DNA from: Paenibacillus mesophilus
GTDB taxonomy: Bacteria; Bacillota; Bacilli; Paenibacillales; NBRC-103111
Direction of reading: 5' to 3'
DNA: 64,000 nucleotides
Assembly: GCF_005938385.1 (NCBI RefSeq)
Contig: NZ_VCRA01000005.1
Coordinates: 451,407 to 515,406, forward strand
Below the pieces are notes generated by a model. The model saw only the letters and a program-made list of their open reading frames with translations. It did no database searches and had not been told where the DNA came from. This document shows positions 1 to 9,600 of the stretch, piece by piece. Both the position numbers and the translations under genes were made by a program. The stretch's first letter is position 1; every line of letters starts with the position of its first letter.

Positions 1-1494
1 CAGCAGGATATGGGGAAGGCTTTATATATCAAAATCGTTACCTATAGCGATCGCATCGGACTTCATCAAAATATCGGGATCGGGGAATATCAGGACGAAC
101 TGATCCGGTTTTACAAAACGGACTTATTCGATTTGATACTCGGCGGCTCGCTCGTCTTCTTCGGTGCGATGATGCTGCTATGCTCGCCGTTTCTGAACAA
201 GTCCCAGCTTGCGAGATGGATCTCATTATCGCTGGTCATTTTTACGACAGGCACGATGATCGTAACGTACTCGCCCTTTCCTTACACGTTTTTCGGCAGT
301 TACGGGAAGCTTTGCTTGACTACGTTCGATCTCTCCTTGTTCGTTTTTCTGCCGTCGCTAGCCTTATTCATCGAGAAAGCGCTGGATGGCGCCAAGGTAA
401 CGGTCATTGTGTACATGCGCAAATTCATCGTAGCTTACTCGGCATTTTGTATTGCCTTGCTGCTGTTGAATGAGATTACAGGCTTCAAGTATATCAACAT
501 CTATTACTTCTTCACCTTAACCGTTCTCGGCATCGTCATGCTCGTCCAATTTCTACTGCTCATCAGCGTTTCGTCGCTGCATGCGGTCCGGGGCAACAAA
601 GACGCCATCATCTTATCGACCGGCTTCGCGTTGTTCGCGGCAACCGGAATCGGCGAATTGATCTGGTTTTACGCCCATGCGAAAAATTACGAGCTTTACT
701 TGTGGAAATGGGGCGTACTATGCTTTGTAATCGCCTTTATCGTAATCTTGTCCCGCAGGTTCGCGAGGGATCATGAACAGATCGTCAATCACACCAAAGA
801 GCTGGAGCTGTACAACAGCCGGCTGCAGCGCCATGAGAAGATGGAAATTTTAAGCGAACTGGCCGCATCCGTAGCGCACGAGGTCCGCAACCCGCTTCAA
901 GTAACCCGCGGCTTCCTCCAACTGCTCAGAGAAACGTCGGAAGACAAACCTAAAAAGTATTTGGGCTTCGCGTTGGATGAGTTGGACCGGGCTTCCGGAA
1001 TTATTACCGATTTTTTAACGTTCGCCAAGCCGCAGCTGGATGATGTGTCCGTGCTACGCCTGTCCGACGAGTTCGAACACATTCAAGGCATTCTCGCTCC
1101 GATGGCTAACATTCAAGGGGGGGAAATTCGCGTACAAATACCGGACGACGTATATATTTCCGGTAATTCTTCGAAGCTGAAGCAGGCTTTCGTCAATATC
1201 GTCAAAAACAGCATCGAAGCATTGGAAAACGGGGGAACGATCGAAATATGGGCCTACCCGGGTAACGGCGAAATCGTCATTCACGTGAAAGACACTGGCG
1301 GCGGGATGGACGAAAACGAGCTCTCCCGGCTGGGAGAGCCTTACTTCTCCAGCAAGACGAAAGGAACCGGACTCGGTCTTATGGTTACGTTTCGCATCAT
1401 CGAAGTAATGCAGGGAAAAATCGAATTCAAAAGCAAAAAAGGCGCGGGGACGGAAGCGATTATACGCTTTCCATCAGCCGCCGCCCCGGAATAG
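1..1494 (+). CDS. 7TM-type sensor histidine kinase, 5' end outside window
   Basis: Membrane sensor kinase that autophosphorylates a histidine and passes the phosphate to a response regulator not in the window. The frame is open back to base 1, so the first ATG at 10 is probably internal and an extracellular domain is missing. Numbered from that ATG, seven hydrophobic segments lie at about 40-58, 68-88, 102-121, 137-155, 163-187, 198-220 and 232-248, resembling 7TMR-DISM receptors. A short coiled stretch follows, then HisKA with H290 in the motif AHEVRNPLQ, and an HATPase_c domain with N, G1 (DTGGGMDE) and G2 (GTGLGL) boxes. The stop lies only 2 bp from the stop of the convergent precursor gene, with no terminator between. 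The kinase assignment is firm; the signal is unknown. Confidence 0.88.
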   Translation, partial: QQDMGKALYIKIVTYSDRIGLHQNIGIGEYQDELIRFYKTDLFDLILGGSLVFFGAMMLLCSPFLNKSQLARWISLSLVIFTTGTMIVTYSPFPYTFFGSYGKLCLTTFDLSLFVFLPSLALFIEKALDGAKVTVIVYMRKFIVAYSAFCIALLLLNEITGFKYINIYYFFTLTVLGIVMLVQFLLLISVSSLHAVRGNKDAIILSTGFALFAATGIGELIWFYAHAKNYELYLWKWGVLCFVIAFIVILSRRFARDHEQIVNHTKELELYNSRLQRHEKMEILSELAASVAHEVRNPLQVTRGFLQLLRETSEDKPKKYLGFALDELDRASGIITDFLTFAKPQLDDVSVLRLSDEFEHIQGILAPMANIQGGEIRVQIPDDVYISGNSSKLKQAFVNIVKNSIEALENGGTIEIWAYPGNGEIVIHVKDTGGGMDENELSRLGEPYFSSKTKGTGLGLMVTFRIIEVMQGKIEFKSKKGAGTEAIIRFPSAAAPE

Positions 1495-1496
1495 CA

Positions 1497-1739
1497 TTAC
1501 CAGGCCGCATTCGTATCGGCATCTTGGCCTTTGATCGTCTCCGACGGATTCGGGGGAATGACCAAATAAAATTCGGTTGGCGATTCTTCCAGCGCCTTCA
1601 GCTGAATTTCATCCGGGATCGTTACCCCGAAGGCGTCTTTGATAGCCGCTTTCGGATCGCTAAGCAGTTTTTGCTTAAACGCATCGTCCTCCCAAGCTTT
1701 TTCGATGATTTGCTGCTTCAATAATTGTTCTGCCGACAC
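1497..1739 (-). CDS. NHLP-type (nitrile hydratase-like leader) RiPP precursor peptide
   Basis: Eighty-residue peptide matching the NHLP leader family (proteusin-type precursors derived from nitrile hydratase alpha). It starts SAEQLLKQQIIEKAW, continues with the conserved F-K-Q-K-LLSDPKAAIKDAFGV-x-IPDE pattern, and reaches the family hallmark FYLVIPP near residue 63. The remaining tail, NPSETIKGQDADTNAAW, is 17 residues and would be the core. The start is GTG at 1739, preceded by GGAAAGGG at 9-nt spacing; the longer upstream frame has no such site and is not conserved-looking. The gene is last in a cassette with an isoprenoid-synthase-fold protein and a methyltransferase, so it is probably their substrate. 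No Gly-Gly cleavage site, protease or exporter is visible nearby. The family call is strong; the modified product is unknown. Confidence 0.85.
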   Translation of the reverse strand: MSAEQLLKQQIIEKAWEDDAFKQKLLSDPKAAIKDAFGVTIPDEIQLKALEESPTEFYLVIPPNPSETIKGQDADTNAAW

Positions 1740-1814
1740 GAAAAGACACCCTTTCCAATGATTGGATAAGTATAACGTCCCAAGTGTAGCATGAAACAGT
1801 GCCGGAATCCACAA

Positions 1815-2750
1815 TTAATTGGCATTTTTCGACAGCCAATACGCAAATCCTCCCTGAAGCAGCCGACTTTTATCCCGTTCGATCGTTGAAGCGGCGGAGA
1901 GCAGATTGGCAGTCAAATATTCGTGAAAATCGATCAAATGAGGTAATCGAAGTCCGTATGCTTTTAACCTTTGATGCCTATCGACAGCCAGTTGGGCAAA
2001 TCGGCTCAAATACCCCCCCACATAGATCGACGTCTCGAGATCCTTCTCGTAAAGTTCGGCGGCGGTGCGGCGCTCGCGATTAATAAAGGCGATCAGAGTG
2101 TTCGCGCTTCCCTGCTGCAGATCCTCCCTCCAATCGGTCCAATCGTCCGCCATTTGCAGCGTGATCAACACTTCATCGACCATATCGGAAACATCGGGTA
2201 TGAGCTCCGACCGCCCGGACAACAACAGCAGCCCGGTGGAAGCGAGCTTGACGGGACTGGCTTTATGCGCGATGCGCGAAGGGCGATCGTGGAACGCTTC
2301 CCGCTCCCTTTCATCCGACACGCTCGTCGCCCACTCCGTGACGTATTGCCGGAAGTAAGTCCAGAAAGGCGATCCGGAATCGAACATTGGCCGATATAGC
2401 TCGAGAAATTGCATGTGCAGCAAATGGTCGAGAGCCAGCTGCTCCTTCCATTTCGTCGGAGCGGTATCCATCAGGTCGTCCTGGATGAAAAAGTGAAGCA
2501 TGACAAACACGTTGGCGAGCGACATCCGGCTGCATATTGCCGCGTCCTTATTCTCGACCGAATCATGATCCAACCAGTAGGGGAGCAAATAACAGATGTA
2601 GTTTTTCGTACTGTCGGCCCGAAACGGGTGAAACCGGCTTACATACGCCAATCCTCTTTCGTTTAATGGAGCCGGAAATGCGGCTATCAGCCTCTCCGCT
2701 TCCGCAAAAACTTCGACCAACTCTTTCTTGTAGGGTTCGAGCCAGTTCAT
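1815..2750 (-). CDS. Class I isoprenoid-synthase-fold protein (terpene synthase/prenyltransferase-like)
   Basis: All-alpha protein of 311 residues with two aspartate-rich motifs placed as in class I isoprenoid synthases. The first is DDLMD at residues 91-95, in a hydrophobic helix (HFFIQDDLMD). The second is ADDWTDWREDLQQG at 201-214, like the second Mg-diphosphate motif of trans-prenyltransferases and the RDxxED motif of squalene/phytoene synthases. Both motifs look intact, so diphosphate ionisation is plausible. It may make a small terpenoid, or it may act on the adjacent peptide; the sequence cannot decide. Its ATG overlaps the methyltransferase stop by 4 nt (ATGA), which implies translational coupling, and the RiPP precursor begins 75 nt downstream. 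Fold confidence is good; the reaction is inference. Confidence 0.72.
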   Translation of the reverse strand: MNWLEPYKKELVEVFAEAERLIAAFPAPLNERGLAYVSRFHPFRADSTKNYICYLLPYWLDHDSVENKDAAICSRMSLANVFVMLHFFIQDDLMDTAPTKWKEQLALDHLLHMQFLELYRPMFDSGSPFWTYFRQYVTEWATSVSDEREREAFHDRPSRIAHKASPVKLASTGLLLLSGRSELIPDVSDMVDEVLITLQMADDWTDWREDLQQGSANTLIAFINRERRTAAELYEKDLETSIYVGGYLSRFAQLAVDRHQRLKAYGLRLPHLIDFHEYLTANLLSAASTIERDKSRLLQGGFAYWLSKNAN

Positions 2751-3514
2751 AATACCCCCGAGCTTCGACCGAATACGATGCCGAACATCGGAATTTCCAG
2801 AAACGAGTCGTCGTTATCCAGCCATCGGTCCAGTTCCTTTTCGCGTTCGGCGGTTATCGGCGTATCAAGCAAATATTCCGTCGCCAGCAGCATGTATTCC
2901 CGGCATACCTGTTTCAAATCTCGACGATCCGTGCGGACGGAATACCATTCGGTTCCAAGATGGACGAAACCGGCATGGCGGAACTCAACCAGGAGAGCAT
3001 CCGGCAATTCCAGGAATGTCCCTTTCCGCTTCAGCGATTGACGGGCTTTTTTGTAGAGCGAGGAAAATAGCGGCAGTTCATCGTTGTCGCGGTAACGCTC
3101 GTCGTCAAAGTCGATCACGATCACCGTCGACTGCTCCGACGTATGCTCGTATAACCATTTCACAAAGCCGCTCCTGTCGGGAATATGCGGTACAACGAGT
3201 CTTGCGAGAATCGTATCATACGAACCGGTCCCGGTGAGCTGTTCATAGCTTCCATGAACGAACGTCAAGTTCCGCTTCTGTTTGTCCTGCGCCTTGCGGC
3301 ACATTTCCTCCTCGATCTCGACTCCCGTAAGCCTCATATCCGGATAATGCTCGCCGATACAGGCCAAGTATGTACCGTTCCCGCAGCCGATATCGAGCAA
3401 TGTCGTTCCTTTCTCGCCGAATCGTCGGAAAAACAGCGAATTCTCCACCCCGAAGAAAAGTTCCGCCGTAACGTTCAGCATGCGATCCAACCTATCTGCT
3501 CTCGTATTCATCAT
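2747..3514 (-). CDS. Class I SAM-dependent methyltransferase of the RiPP/isoprenoid cassette
   Basis: Rossmann-fold methyltransferase of 255 residues. The SAM-binding glycine motif is LLDIGCGNGTYL at 39-50, with an acidic motif II residue in GVEIEEEM and a post-motif stretch YDTILARLVVPHIPD. The C-terminal part (KRKGTFLELPDALLVEFRHAGF) fits the type 11/25 families that act on small molecules or peptides. It is the first gene of the minus-strand cassette, and its stop overlaps the start of the isoprenoid-synthase-like gene by 4 nt. The substrate is unknown. The neighbouring NHLP precursor suggests peptide methylation, but methylation of an isoprenoid intermediate fits equally. Confidence 0.82.
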   Translation of the reverse strand: MMNTRADRLDRMLNVTAELFFGVENSLFFRRFGEKGTTLLDIGCGNGTYLACIGEHYPDMRLTGVEIEEEMCRKAQDKQKRNLTFVHGSYEQLTGTGSYDTILARLVVPHIPDRSGFVKWLYEHTSEQSTVIVIDFDDERYRDNDELPLFSSLYKKARQSLKRKGTFLELPDALLVEFRHAGFVHLGTEWYSVRTDRRDLKQVCREYMLLATEYLLDTPITAEREKELDRWLDNDDSFLEIPMFGIVFGRSSGVL

Positions 3515-3580
3515 TCCTTCCGTACTCTCATCCGAATTACCCGACTATTATAGCACGAAAGACCTACTGGAGTTCCATTT

Positions 3581-3682
3581 AAGAACTTATACGGAATAAC
3601 GTATCTGCTCTCTGACGACCGGGACATGTCGGTCCACAAAGCCCCTGTTATCAATCATGGCGGTAATTCCGTTAAAGTTCTT
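3581..3682. repeat. Inverted-repeat element, family A (AAGAACTTwAACGGAAT arms)
   Basis: Two 17-bp arms in inverse orientation at 3581-3597 and 3666-3682 agree at 15 of 17 positions and enclose 68 bp. The same arm sequence recurs as a tight palindrome at 27104-27143. The element lies between the methyltransferase promoter side and the end of murC. It could be a MITE-like or REP-like mobile repeat. Confidence 0.6.
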
Positions 3683-3700
3683 TATTGGTGTTCAGTCGAC

Positions 3701-3746
3701 AAAAAAATCCCTATCCGGCCGACTTCACAGTCTGCTGAATGGGATT
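3701..3746 (-). terminator. Probable intrinsic terminator of murC
   Basis: On the minus strand the sequence reads AATCCC, a loop of 29 nt, then GGGATT followed by a run of T (bases 3701-3707). It lies just downstream of the murC stop. The stem is short, so strength is uncertain. Confidence 0.5.
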
Positions 3747-3766
3747 TTAGTTCATGTACACTGCCG

Positions 3767-5062
3767 TTATGCTTGCTCATACCAGGCTTGATATTTCTGA
3801 ATGTCGCCGGCACCCATGAACAACAGCACGCAATCCTGATACACGCTCAGCTGATCGATGCTCTGCTCCGTTATATGACGGGAGGACGGAATTTTATCGA
3901 TCAGGCTTTGGATCGAAACATTGCCGTTCTGCTCGCGCGCCGAGCCGAAAATGTTGGTCAAATACACTTCGTCCGATCCGGACAAGGAGCTTGCGAACTC
4001 GTCGATGAAAGCTTCCAGTCTGGAATAAGTATGGGGCTGAAAAACGGATACGACTTTTTTGCCGGGATATTTGGCGCGAACCGCATCGAGCGTAGCGGCA
4101 ATTTCCGTCGGGTGATGCGCGTAGTCGTCGATCAAGACGTTGCCGCGCAGCTTTTTCTCCGTAAATCTCCGTTTGACTCCTTCGAATGTGGCTAAGCGGC
4201 TTCTCACTTGATCCATATTCAGATCTTCAAGCACGGCGACGCCGATAACCGCAAGTGCGTTCAGCACGCTATGTCTGCCATAGGCGGATACCGTAAAGGT
4301 GCCAAGACGGTTTTGATGCAAATGGACGTCGAACGTCATTCCTTCGATCCCGGACCGGACGTTATCCGCGCGAAGCTCGTTTTGCTCGCCGAACCCGTAA
4401 TGCAGAACAGGAACGTTCGTCTTAAGCGATCTTACCTGCGGATCGTCGCCAAACGCGATCAAATGCTTCTTCACGCGGTCAGCCATCTGTTGGAAGGCGA
4501 GCGTAACATCGTCGATACCCGAGAAATAATCAGGATGATCGAAGTCGATGTTCGTGATGATCGCGTAATCCGGGGCGTATGCGAGAAAGTGACGGCGATA
4601 TTCACAGCTTTCGAAGACGAAATATTTGCTGTCCGGTACACCCGAGCCGGTTCCGTCGCCGATCAAAAAAGAGGTCGGCTGCAGCCCGCTGAACGTATGC
4701 GCGATCATGCCGGTCGTCGACGTCTTTCCGTGCGCTCCGGTTACCGCGATGCTGGTGTAGCGGTTAATCCAATCACCTAGGAAATGATGATATCGCTCGA
4801 CCGTAACCCCTTGCTGTTCGCATTTTACAATTTCCGGGTGGTCGTCCAGGAACGCGTTGGAGGCGATAACCCTCATGCCGGTTCTGCCGATCTCGCTCTC
4901 GCCGAAACGGAACATCGGAATTCCTCTCTGCTCGAGCGGCTTTTGGGTGAAAAACTCGGTTTCCATATCGGAGCCTTGTACAAGATGTCCCGTATCGTGC
5001 AAAATTTGCGCCAATGCGCTCATTCCGGCACCCTTTATGCCTATAAAGTGATACTTTTCCAT
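3767..5062 (-). CDS. murC: UDP-N-acetylmuramate--L-alanine ligase
   Basis: Cytoplasmic Mur ligase that adds L-alanine to UDP-MurNAc with ATP, the first step of the peptidoglycan stem peptide. The protein has 431 residues, the usual size. The N-terminal UDP-binding Rossmann motif is IGIKGAGMSAL (7-17), and the ATP P-loop is GAHGKTSTT (109-117). The central domain carries the ligase YAHHPTE motif, and the C-terminal domain contains FQPHTYSR. The start is ATG at 5062 with GGGAGG 7 nt upstream; an upstream in-frame start at 5113 lacks a ribosome site. The gene stands alone here, as is common for murC in Bacilli. Confident. Confidence 0.96.
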   Translation of the reverse strand: MEKYHFIGIKGAGMSALAQILHDTGHLVQGSDMETEFFTQKPLEQRGIPMFRFGESEIGRTGMRVIASNAFLDDHPEIVKCEQQGVTVERYHHFLGDWINRYTSIAVTGAHGKTSTTGMIAHTFSGLQPTSFLIGDGTGSGVPDSKYFVFESCEYRRHFLAYAPDYAIITNIDFDHPDYFSGIDDVTLAFQQMADRVKKHLIAFGDDPQVRSLKTNVPVLHYGFGEQNELRADNVRSGIEGMTFDVHLHQNRLGTFTVSAYGRHSVLNALAVIGVAVLEDLNMDQVRSRLATFEGVKRRFTEKKLRGNVLIDDYAHHPTEIAATLDAVRAKYPGKKVVSVFQPHTYSRLEAFIDEFASSLSGSDEVYLTNIFGSAREQNGNVSIQSLIDKIPSSRHITEQSIDQLSVYQDCVLLFMGAGDIQKYQAWYEQA

Positions 5063-5302
5063 AAGGATACCTCCCTTATTGTCCAGGTACTGAAACCTTA
5101 ATCGAAATGTCATACTTCCCAGTATATGAAACGTAATAGGAGTCTGTGCTCCCGCCTATTGACGCGATGTTCCCGACATTGACAGTATTCCCCAAATAGA
5201 GAAGGCGTATAGCTTATCCGATTGGCGCCGCGTATATTTTGCTCCATTCGTGGAATGTTATGTTGGTATTCGAACTTTATCCCGAGCGAAGGAGAGATTA
5301 CA

Positions 5303-5524
5303 TTGGCAAAGCCTGACGATCGTTCCGATAACGCGGAGAAGCTGCAAAACATGGCCCGCCATACGGCCGGCAACCTCGAGGAAGCCGAACAATACTTGGA
5401 TGAGCATGCCGACGAGATTTCCACTACGGAGAAGCAAAATATCGAAGCGAAAAACGAACGGAGACGCGCAAGCATCGCCGGATTCCAAGAAGAAGCGCAG
5501 GACGAAGCGAATAACGCGGAGTAA
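5303..5524 (+). CDS. tlp: Small acid-soluble spore protein Tlp
   Basis: Seventy-three-residue, highly charged Tlp-type spore protein packed into the forespore core. It begins AKPDDRSDNAEKLQNM and ends with alternating acidic and basic residues (KNERRRASIAGFQEEAQ), closely following Bacillus Tlp over its whole length. The start is TTG at 5303 with GGAGAG 6 nt upstream; a longer in-frame extension to 5222 is not Tlp-like. A sigma-G-dependent promoter is expected from family knowledge but I did not resolve one. It is divergent from murC and followed by a stem-loop. It marks the host as a spore former. Confidence 0.93.
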   Translation: MAKPDDRSDNAEKLQNMARHTAGNLEEAEQYLDEHADEISTTEKQNIEAKNERRRASIAGFQEEAQDEANNAE

Positions 5525-5571
5525 CATTTCAGGTTCATCCGCTCCATTACGCCTTAGGCGGTGAATCGGAC

Positions 5572-5613
5572 AATAAGCCCTTTTCAGTTCGACTGAATCG
5601 GGCTTATTGGTTT
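5572..5613 (+). terminator. Stem-loop terminator after tlp
   Basis: AATAAGCCC pairs with GGGCTTATT around an inner TTCAG/CTGAA stem, followed by TTTT. It separates the convergent tlp and rnz genes and may serve both. Confidence 0.7.
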
Positions 5614-5635
5614 TGCCGCATCCGGCAATGGGTCA

Positions 5636-6553
5636 TCACGTTATCGGAAAGGAACCATGATCCCGTGCCATCCAAGTCGCGGGGAACTGCTCCCGGGCTT
5701 CAATTAGCAGCTGCTGCGCTTCATCCTCCTGATAACGCGAACTGATGTGAGTCAAAATCAACTGCTTCGCTCCGGCCCGTTTGGCCGTCAGTGCCGCTTC
5801 TTTAGCGGTCGAGTGATAGTAGGTTTCGGCTAATGCTTCCATGGAAGAATCGAATGTCGCTTCATGAACGAGCACGTCGGCATCCGCGGACAGCACCACT
5901 GCGGCTTCGCATTTCCGCGTATCTCCCAGGATGACGATCTTCCTTCCGGGTATCGGCGGACCGATGAACGCTTTGCCGTCGATGATCGTACCATCCGGCA
6001 GGGTAACGGTTTCTCCGTCCTTGATCTTCCCGAATAAAGGTCCGGGAGGGATGCCCTGCTCTTTCAGCTTGGCCGCATCCAGCTTGCCCGGCTTGTCTTT
6101 CTCAACGATTCTGTAGCCGTAGCTGTCGATTCGGTGATCGAGCTTGGCACACGTGACCTCGAACCTGTCGTCTTCGAATACGAGCCCTTCCCTTACTTCG
6201 CGATACGACAATTCATACGACAAATGAGCTTGGCTGAACCGCAGTACGGGCTCCAGCATCGCCTCGAGACCCGGAGGACCGAACAACGTCAAAGGCGTCG
6301 TCCCTCCTTGATTCGACCGGCTGGTGAGCAATCCGGGCAGCCCGTACACATGATCGCCGTGCAAATGCGTAATGAAAATAAATTCGAGTCTGCTCGCCTT
6401 TAAAGGGGATCGCAATATTTGATGCTGCGTTCCTTCTCCGCAATCGAACAACCACATCGTGCCGCGTTCGTCGTATAGCGTCAAGGCGACGGCGGTCACG
6501 TTCCGTTCCTTCGAGGGCATTCCCGCCCCCGTACCTAGAAAATAAAGCTCCAT
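5636..6553 (-). CDS. rnz: Ribonuclease Z (tRNA 3' endonuclease)
   Basis: Zinc endonuclease that removes 3' trailers from tRNA precursors lacking an encoded CCA. It has 305 residues, the size of the short RNase Z form. The metallo-beta-lactamase motif THLHGDH gives ligands H63, H65, D67 and H68. LGTGAGMPSKERNVTA at the N-terminus, GDTR, and HSTAKEAALTAK near the C-terminus are diagnostic for RNase Z rather than other metallo-hydrolases. The start ATG at 6553 directly precedes the conserved MELYFLGTG. It is a single gene downstream of metH in the same direction. Confidence 0.96.
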   Translation of the reverse strand: MELYFLGTGAGMPSKERNVTAVALTLYDERGTMWLFDCGEGTQHQILRSPLKASRLEFIFITHLHGDHVYGLPGLLTSRSNQGGTTPLTLFGPPGLEAMLEPVLRFSQAHLSYELSYREVREGLVFEDDRFEVTCAKLDHRIDSYGYRIVEKDKPGKLDAAKLKEQGIPPGPLFGKIKDGETVTLPDGTIIDGKAFIGPPIPGRKIVILGDTRKCEAAVVLSADADVLVHEATFDSSMEALAETYYHSTAKEAALTAKRAGAKQLILTHISSRYQEDEAQQLLIEAREQFPATWMARDHGSFPIT

Positions 6554-6615
6554 GCCGCTCCTTCCGCCGGGTTAAGGAACTGTCACGTAATCACCCAGGT
6601 ATGATGTGATAGTCC

Positions 6616-9600
6616 TTAAGCTTTGTCCACGTTAAAGTATCGCGCCTCCGGATGCGAGAAAACCATCGCCGAGACGGACGCTTCCGGCTCCATCATAAAT
6701 CCTTCCGTCAATTCCACTCCGATGTCTTCCGGCTTCATAAGACGGAACAGCGGCTCCTGATCTTCCAGATTCGGACAAGCCGGATAGCCAAACGATACGC
6801 GGATGCCCTGATACCTTGCTCCCCATCGCTGCTGCATCGTAAGCTCCGGCGAATCCGGGAAGCCCCACATGTCCCGCATCATATGATGCATCCGTTCGGC
6901 GAACCCTTCGGCCAGCTCGATCGCAAACGACTGTAGCGCATGCGAGCGCAAATAGTCGCCGCTGTCTTTCATCGCCTCCGCTTTCGCCCGGATCCCTTGC
7001 CCCGCCGTAACGACGATAAAACCGATATAGTCCATCGTACCGCTCGACACCGGCTTCACGAAATCGGCCAGACACAAGTATGGCTCCACCTCTTGGCGAG
7101 GGAACGAAAACCGGTGCAGGACAACCGAAGCATCCGTCGGATCGTAGATGATGATGTCATTTCCGTCCGACTGTGCCGGGAAAAACCGGTACATGCCGTT
7201 TGCCTTGATCAGCCCCTCGGTTCTCGCTTCCGCGAACAATCCGTCTATCGTTTCTTTCAGCTGCAGCGCCTTCGGATTTTTCTCGTTCAGCAGTTGGTCC
7301 ACGTTGCCGCGCAAACCGAGATGGTGCCCGAGCAGCGTTCTCATGTTTACATAAGGGTATATATGGTCGATCGGATAATCCTTTAACACATGTCTTTCCA
7401 TATCCGGCGGAATGTATACGGGCGCATCTTGCGATACGGTCGATTTGGTGGCTCTCGTAAGTTTGACCTCGTCGCTCTTCCCCGACTCCATGACGATCGA
7501 ATCCATGCTGTCGCGCAGCTCCTGGATCAGCTTCTGACGCTGCTCCGAATCGCTCAGCTTGTTGGCGATATCGAGCCCGTCCATCGCATCCTTCGCGTAA
7601 AGCACGACGCCGTCGTACTCCGGGGCAATCCGCGTCTTCGTAAACTTCCGCGTCAGCGCCGCTCCTCCAACGAGAATCGGCACTTCGATTCCTGCGGCTT
7701 TCAAGTCTTGGGCGGTCACGACCATTTGCTGCGCCGATTTGACGAGCAGCCCGGACAAACCGATCGCATCCGGCTTCTCCTTGCGGTACGCTTCGATCAA
7801 TTGCTCCGGCGGCACCTTGATGCCCAAATTGATAATTTGATAGCCGTTGTTGGACAAAATGATCTCGACCAAGTTTTTGCCGATGTCGTGAACGTCGCCT
7901 TTCACCGTGGCGAGCAATATTTTCCCTTTGACTGCGCTCTCGGAACGTTCCATGAACTGCTCCAAGAACGCAACCGACGCCTTCATCACTTCGGCGCTCT
8001 GCAGCACCTCGGCCACGATCAGCTCGTTATTGTTGAACAGGCGTCCAACTTCCTCCATCCCTTTCATTAGAGGACCGTTTATAATATCGAGCGGCGCATA
8101 TTTAGTCAACGCTTCTTCCAGATCGGGGATAAGACCTTCTTTCGTTCCTTCGACGACATAGGAGCCGAGACGTTCTTCGAGAGATAGATTCGACATCTTC
8201 TCTTTCTTCTCGACCTTCTTCTCGCGAAAATGAGCGACGAACTCGGCGAGCGTCTCATCGTTCGTATTGTAGATCAAGTCCTCCGCCAGCTTGCGCTCTT
8301 CCTCCGGTATCGATGCGTACCGTTCGAGCTTCTCCGTATTGACGATCGCGTAATCCAGACCCGCCTTCGTACAATGGTACAAATAAACGGCGTTCAGAAC
8401 TTCGCGTCCCGCGTCCGGTAGCCCGAAGGAGATGTTGCTCAGTCCGAGAATCGTCTTGCACTCGGGGTACTTTTCTTTGATCATCCGTATTCCTTCGATC
8501 GTCTCCACGGCCGAACCGATATACTGCGGATCGCCCGATCCTACCGGGAACATGTTCGGATCGAAAATAATGTCGTGCGGCTGCATGCCGTATTTTTTGG
8601 TAAGCAGTTCGTACGCTCTGTCGGCCACTTCGATTTTCGCTTGACGGGACACGGCCTGACCGCTTTCGTCAATGAGAATCATGACGACGGCTGCTCCATA
8701 CTTATGAATGAGCGGAACGATGTTCTCGAACTTCGTTTCCCCATCCTCCAAGTTGATCGAGTTGATGATCGCTTTGCCTTGCGAATGTTTGAGTCCGAGC
8801 TCGATAATATGATCGTAAGTCGAATCGATCATGAGCGGCGCTTTTACTTTTTTGACGACGAATTGGAGAAAGTTCTCCATGGCGTAAGCTTCGTCGATAT
8901 CGGTATCCTGCAAATTGATGTCGATCACTTGCGCACCGTTCTTCACTTGCGCCCGGGCGATTTCCGAACCTTCCTCGAACTTGCCTTCCTTGATCAGACG
9001 CTTGAATTTGCGCGAGCCGGAAATATTCGTCCGTTCTCCGACCATGATCGGCCGGTTGTCTTCCTCGAGATAAACCGTCTCGATGCCCGATACCGCAGCA
9101 GGGTGATCGCCGTACGTCGAACGGGGCTTCAGCTCCTGCATCTTCTCCGCGATCGCGCGGATATGATCCGGCGTCGTACCGCAGCAGCCGCCCGCGATAT
9201 TCAGCCAGCCTTGTTCGGCGAAAGCGCCCAGCTTCATCGCGAGCGAAGCGGGCGATTCGTGATAATGCCCGTTCTCGTCGGGAAGCCCGGCATTCGGATA
9301 ACAGCTGACCGCCGATTTGGCGATTGCCGACAGCGAACGGATATGGTCTTTCATAAACTCCGGACCCGTCGCGCAGTTCAAGCCGATCGAAACCGGATTC
9401 AAGTGCTCGAGCGAGATATAGAACGATTCGATGTTTTGCCCCGCAAGGGTCGTACCCATCGGCTCGATCGTGCCGGATATCATGATGGGGAGCGTAACGC
9501 CGGATGTCTCGAACGCGTTGCGAATGCCGATGCTGCCCGCCTTGACGTTCAAAGTATCCTGAGACGTCTCGAGCAGCAGCGCGTCCACACCGGCTTCTAT

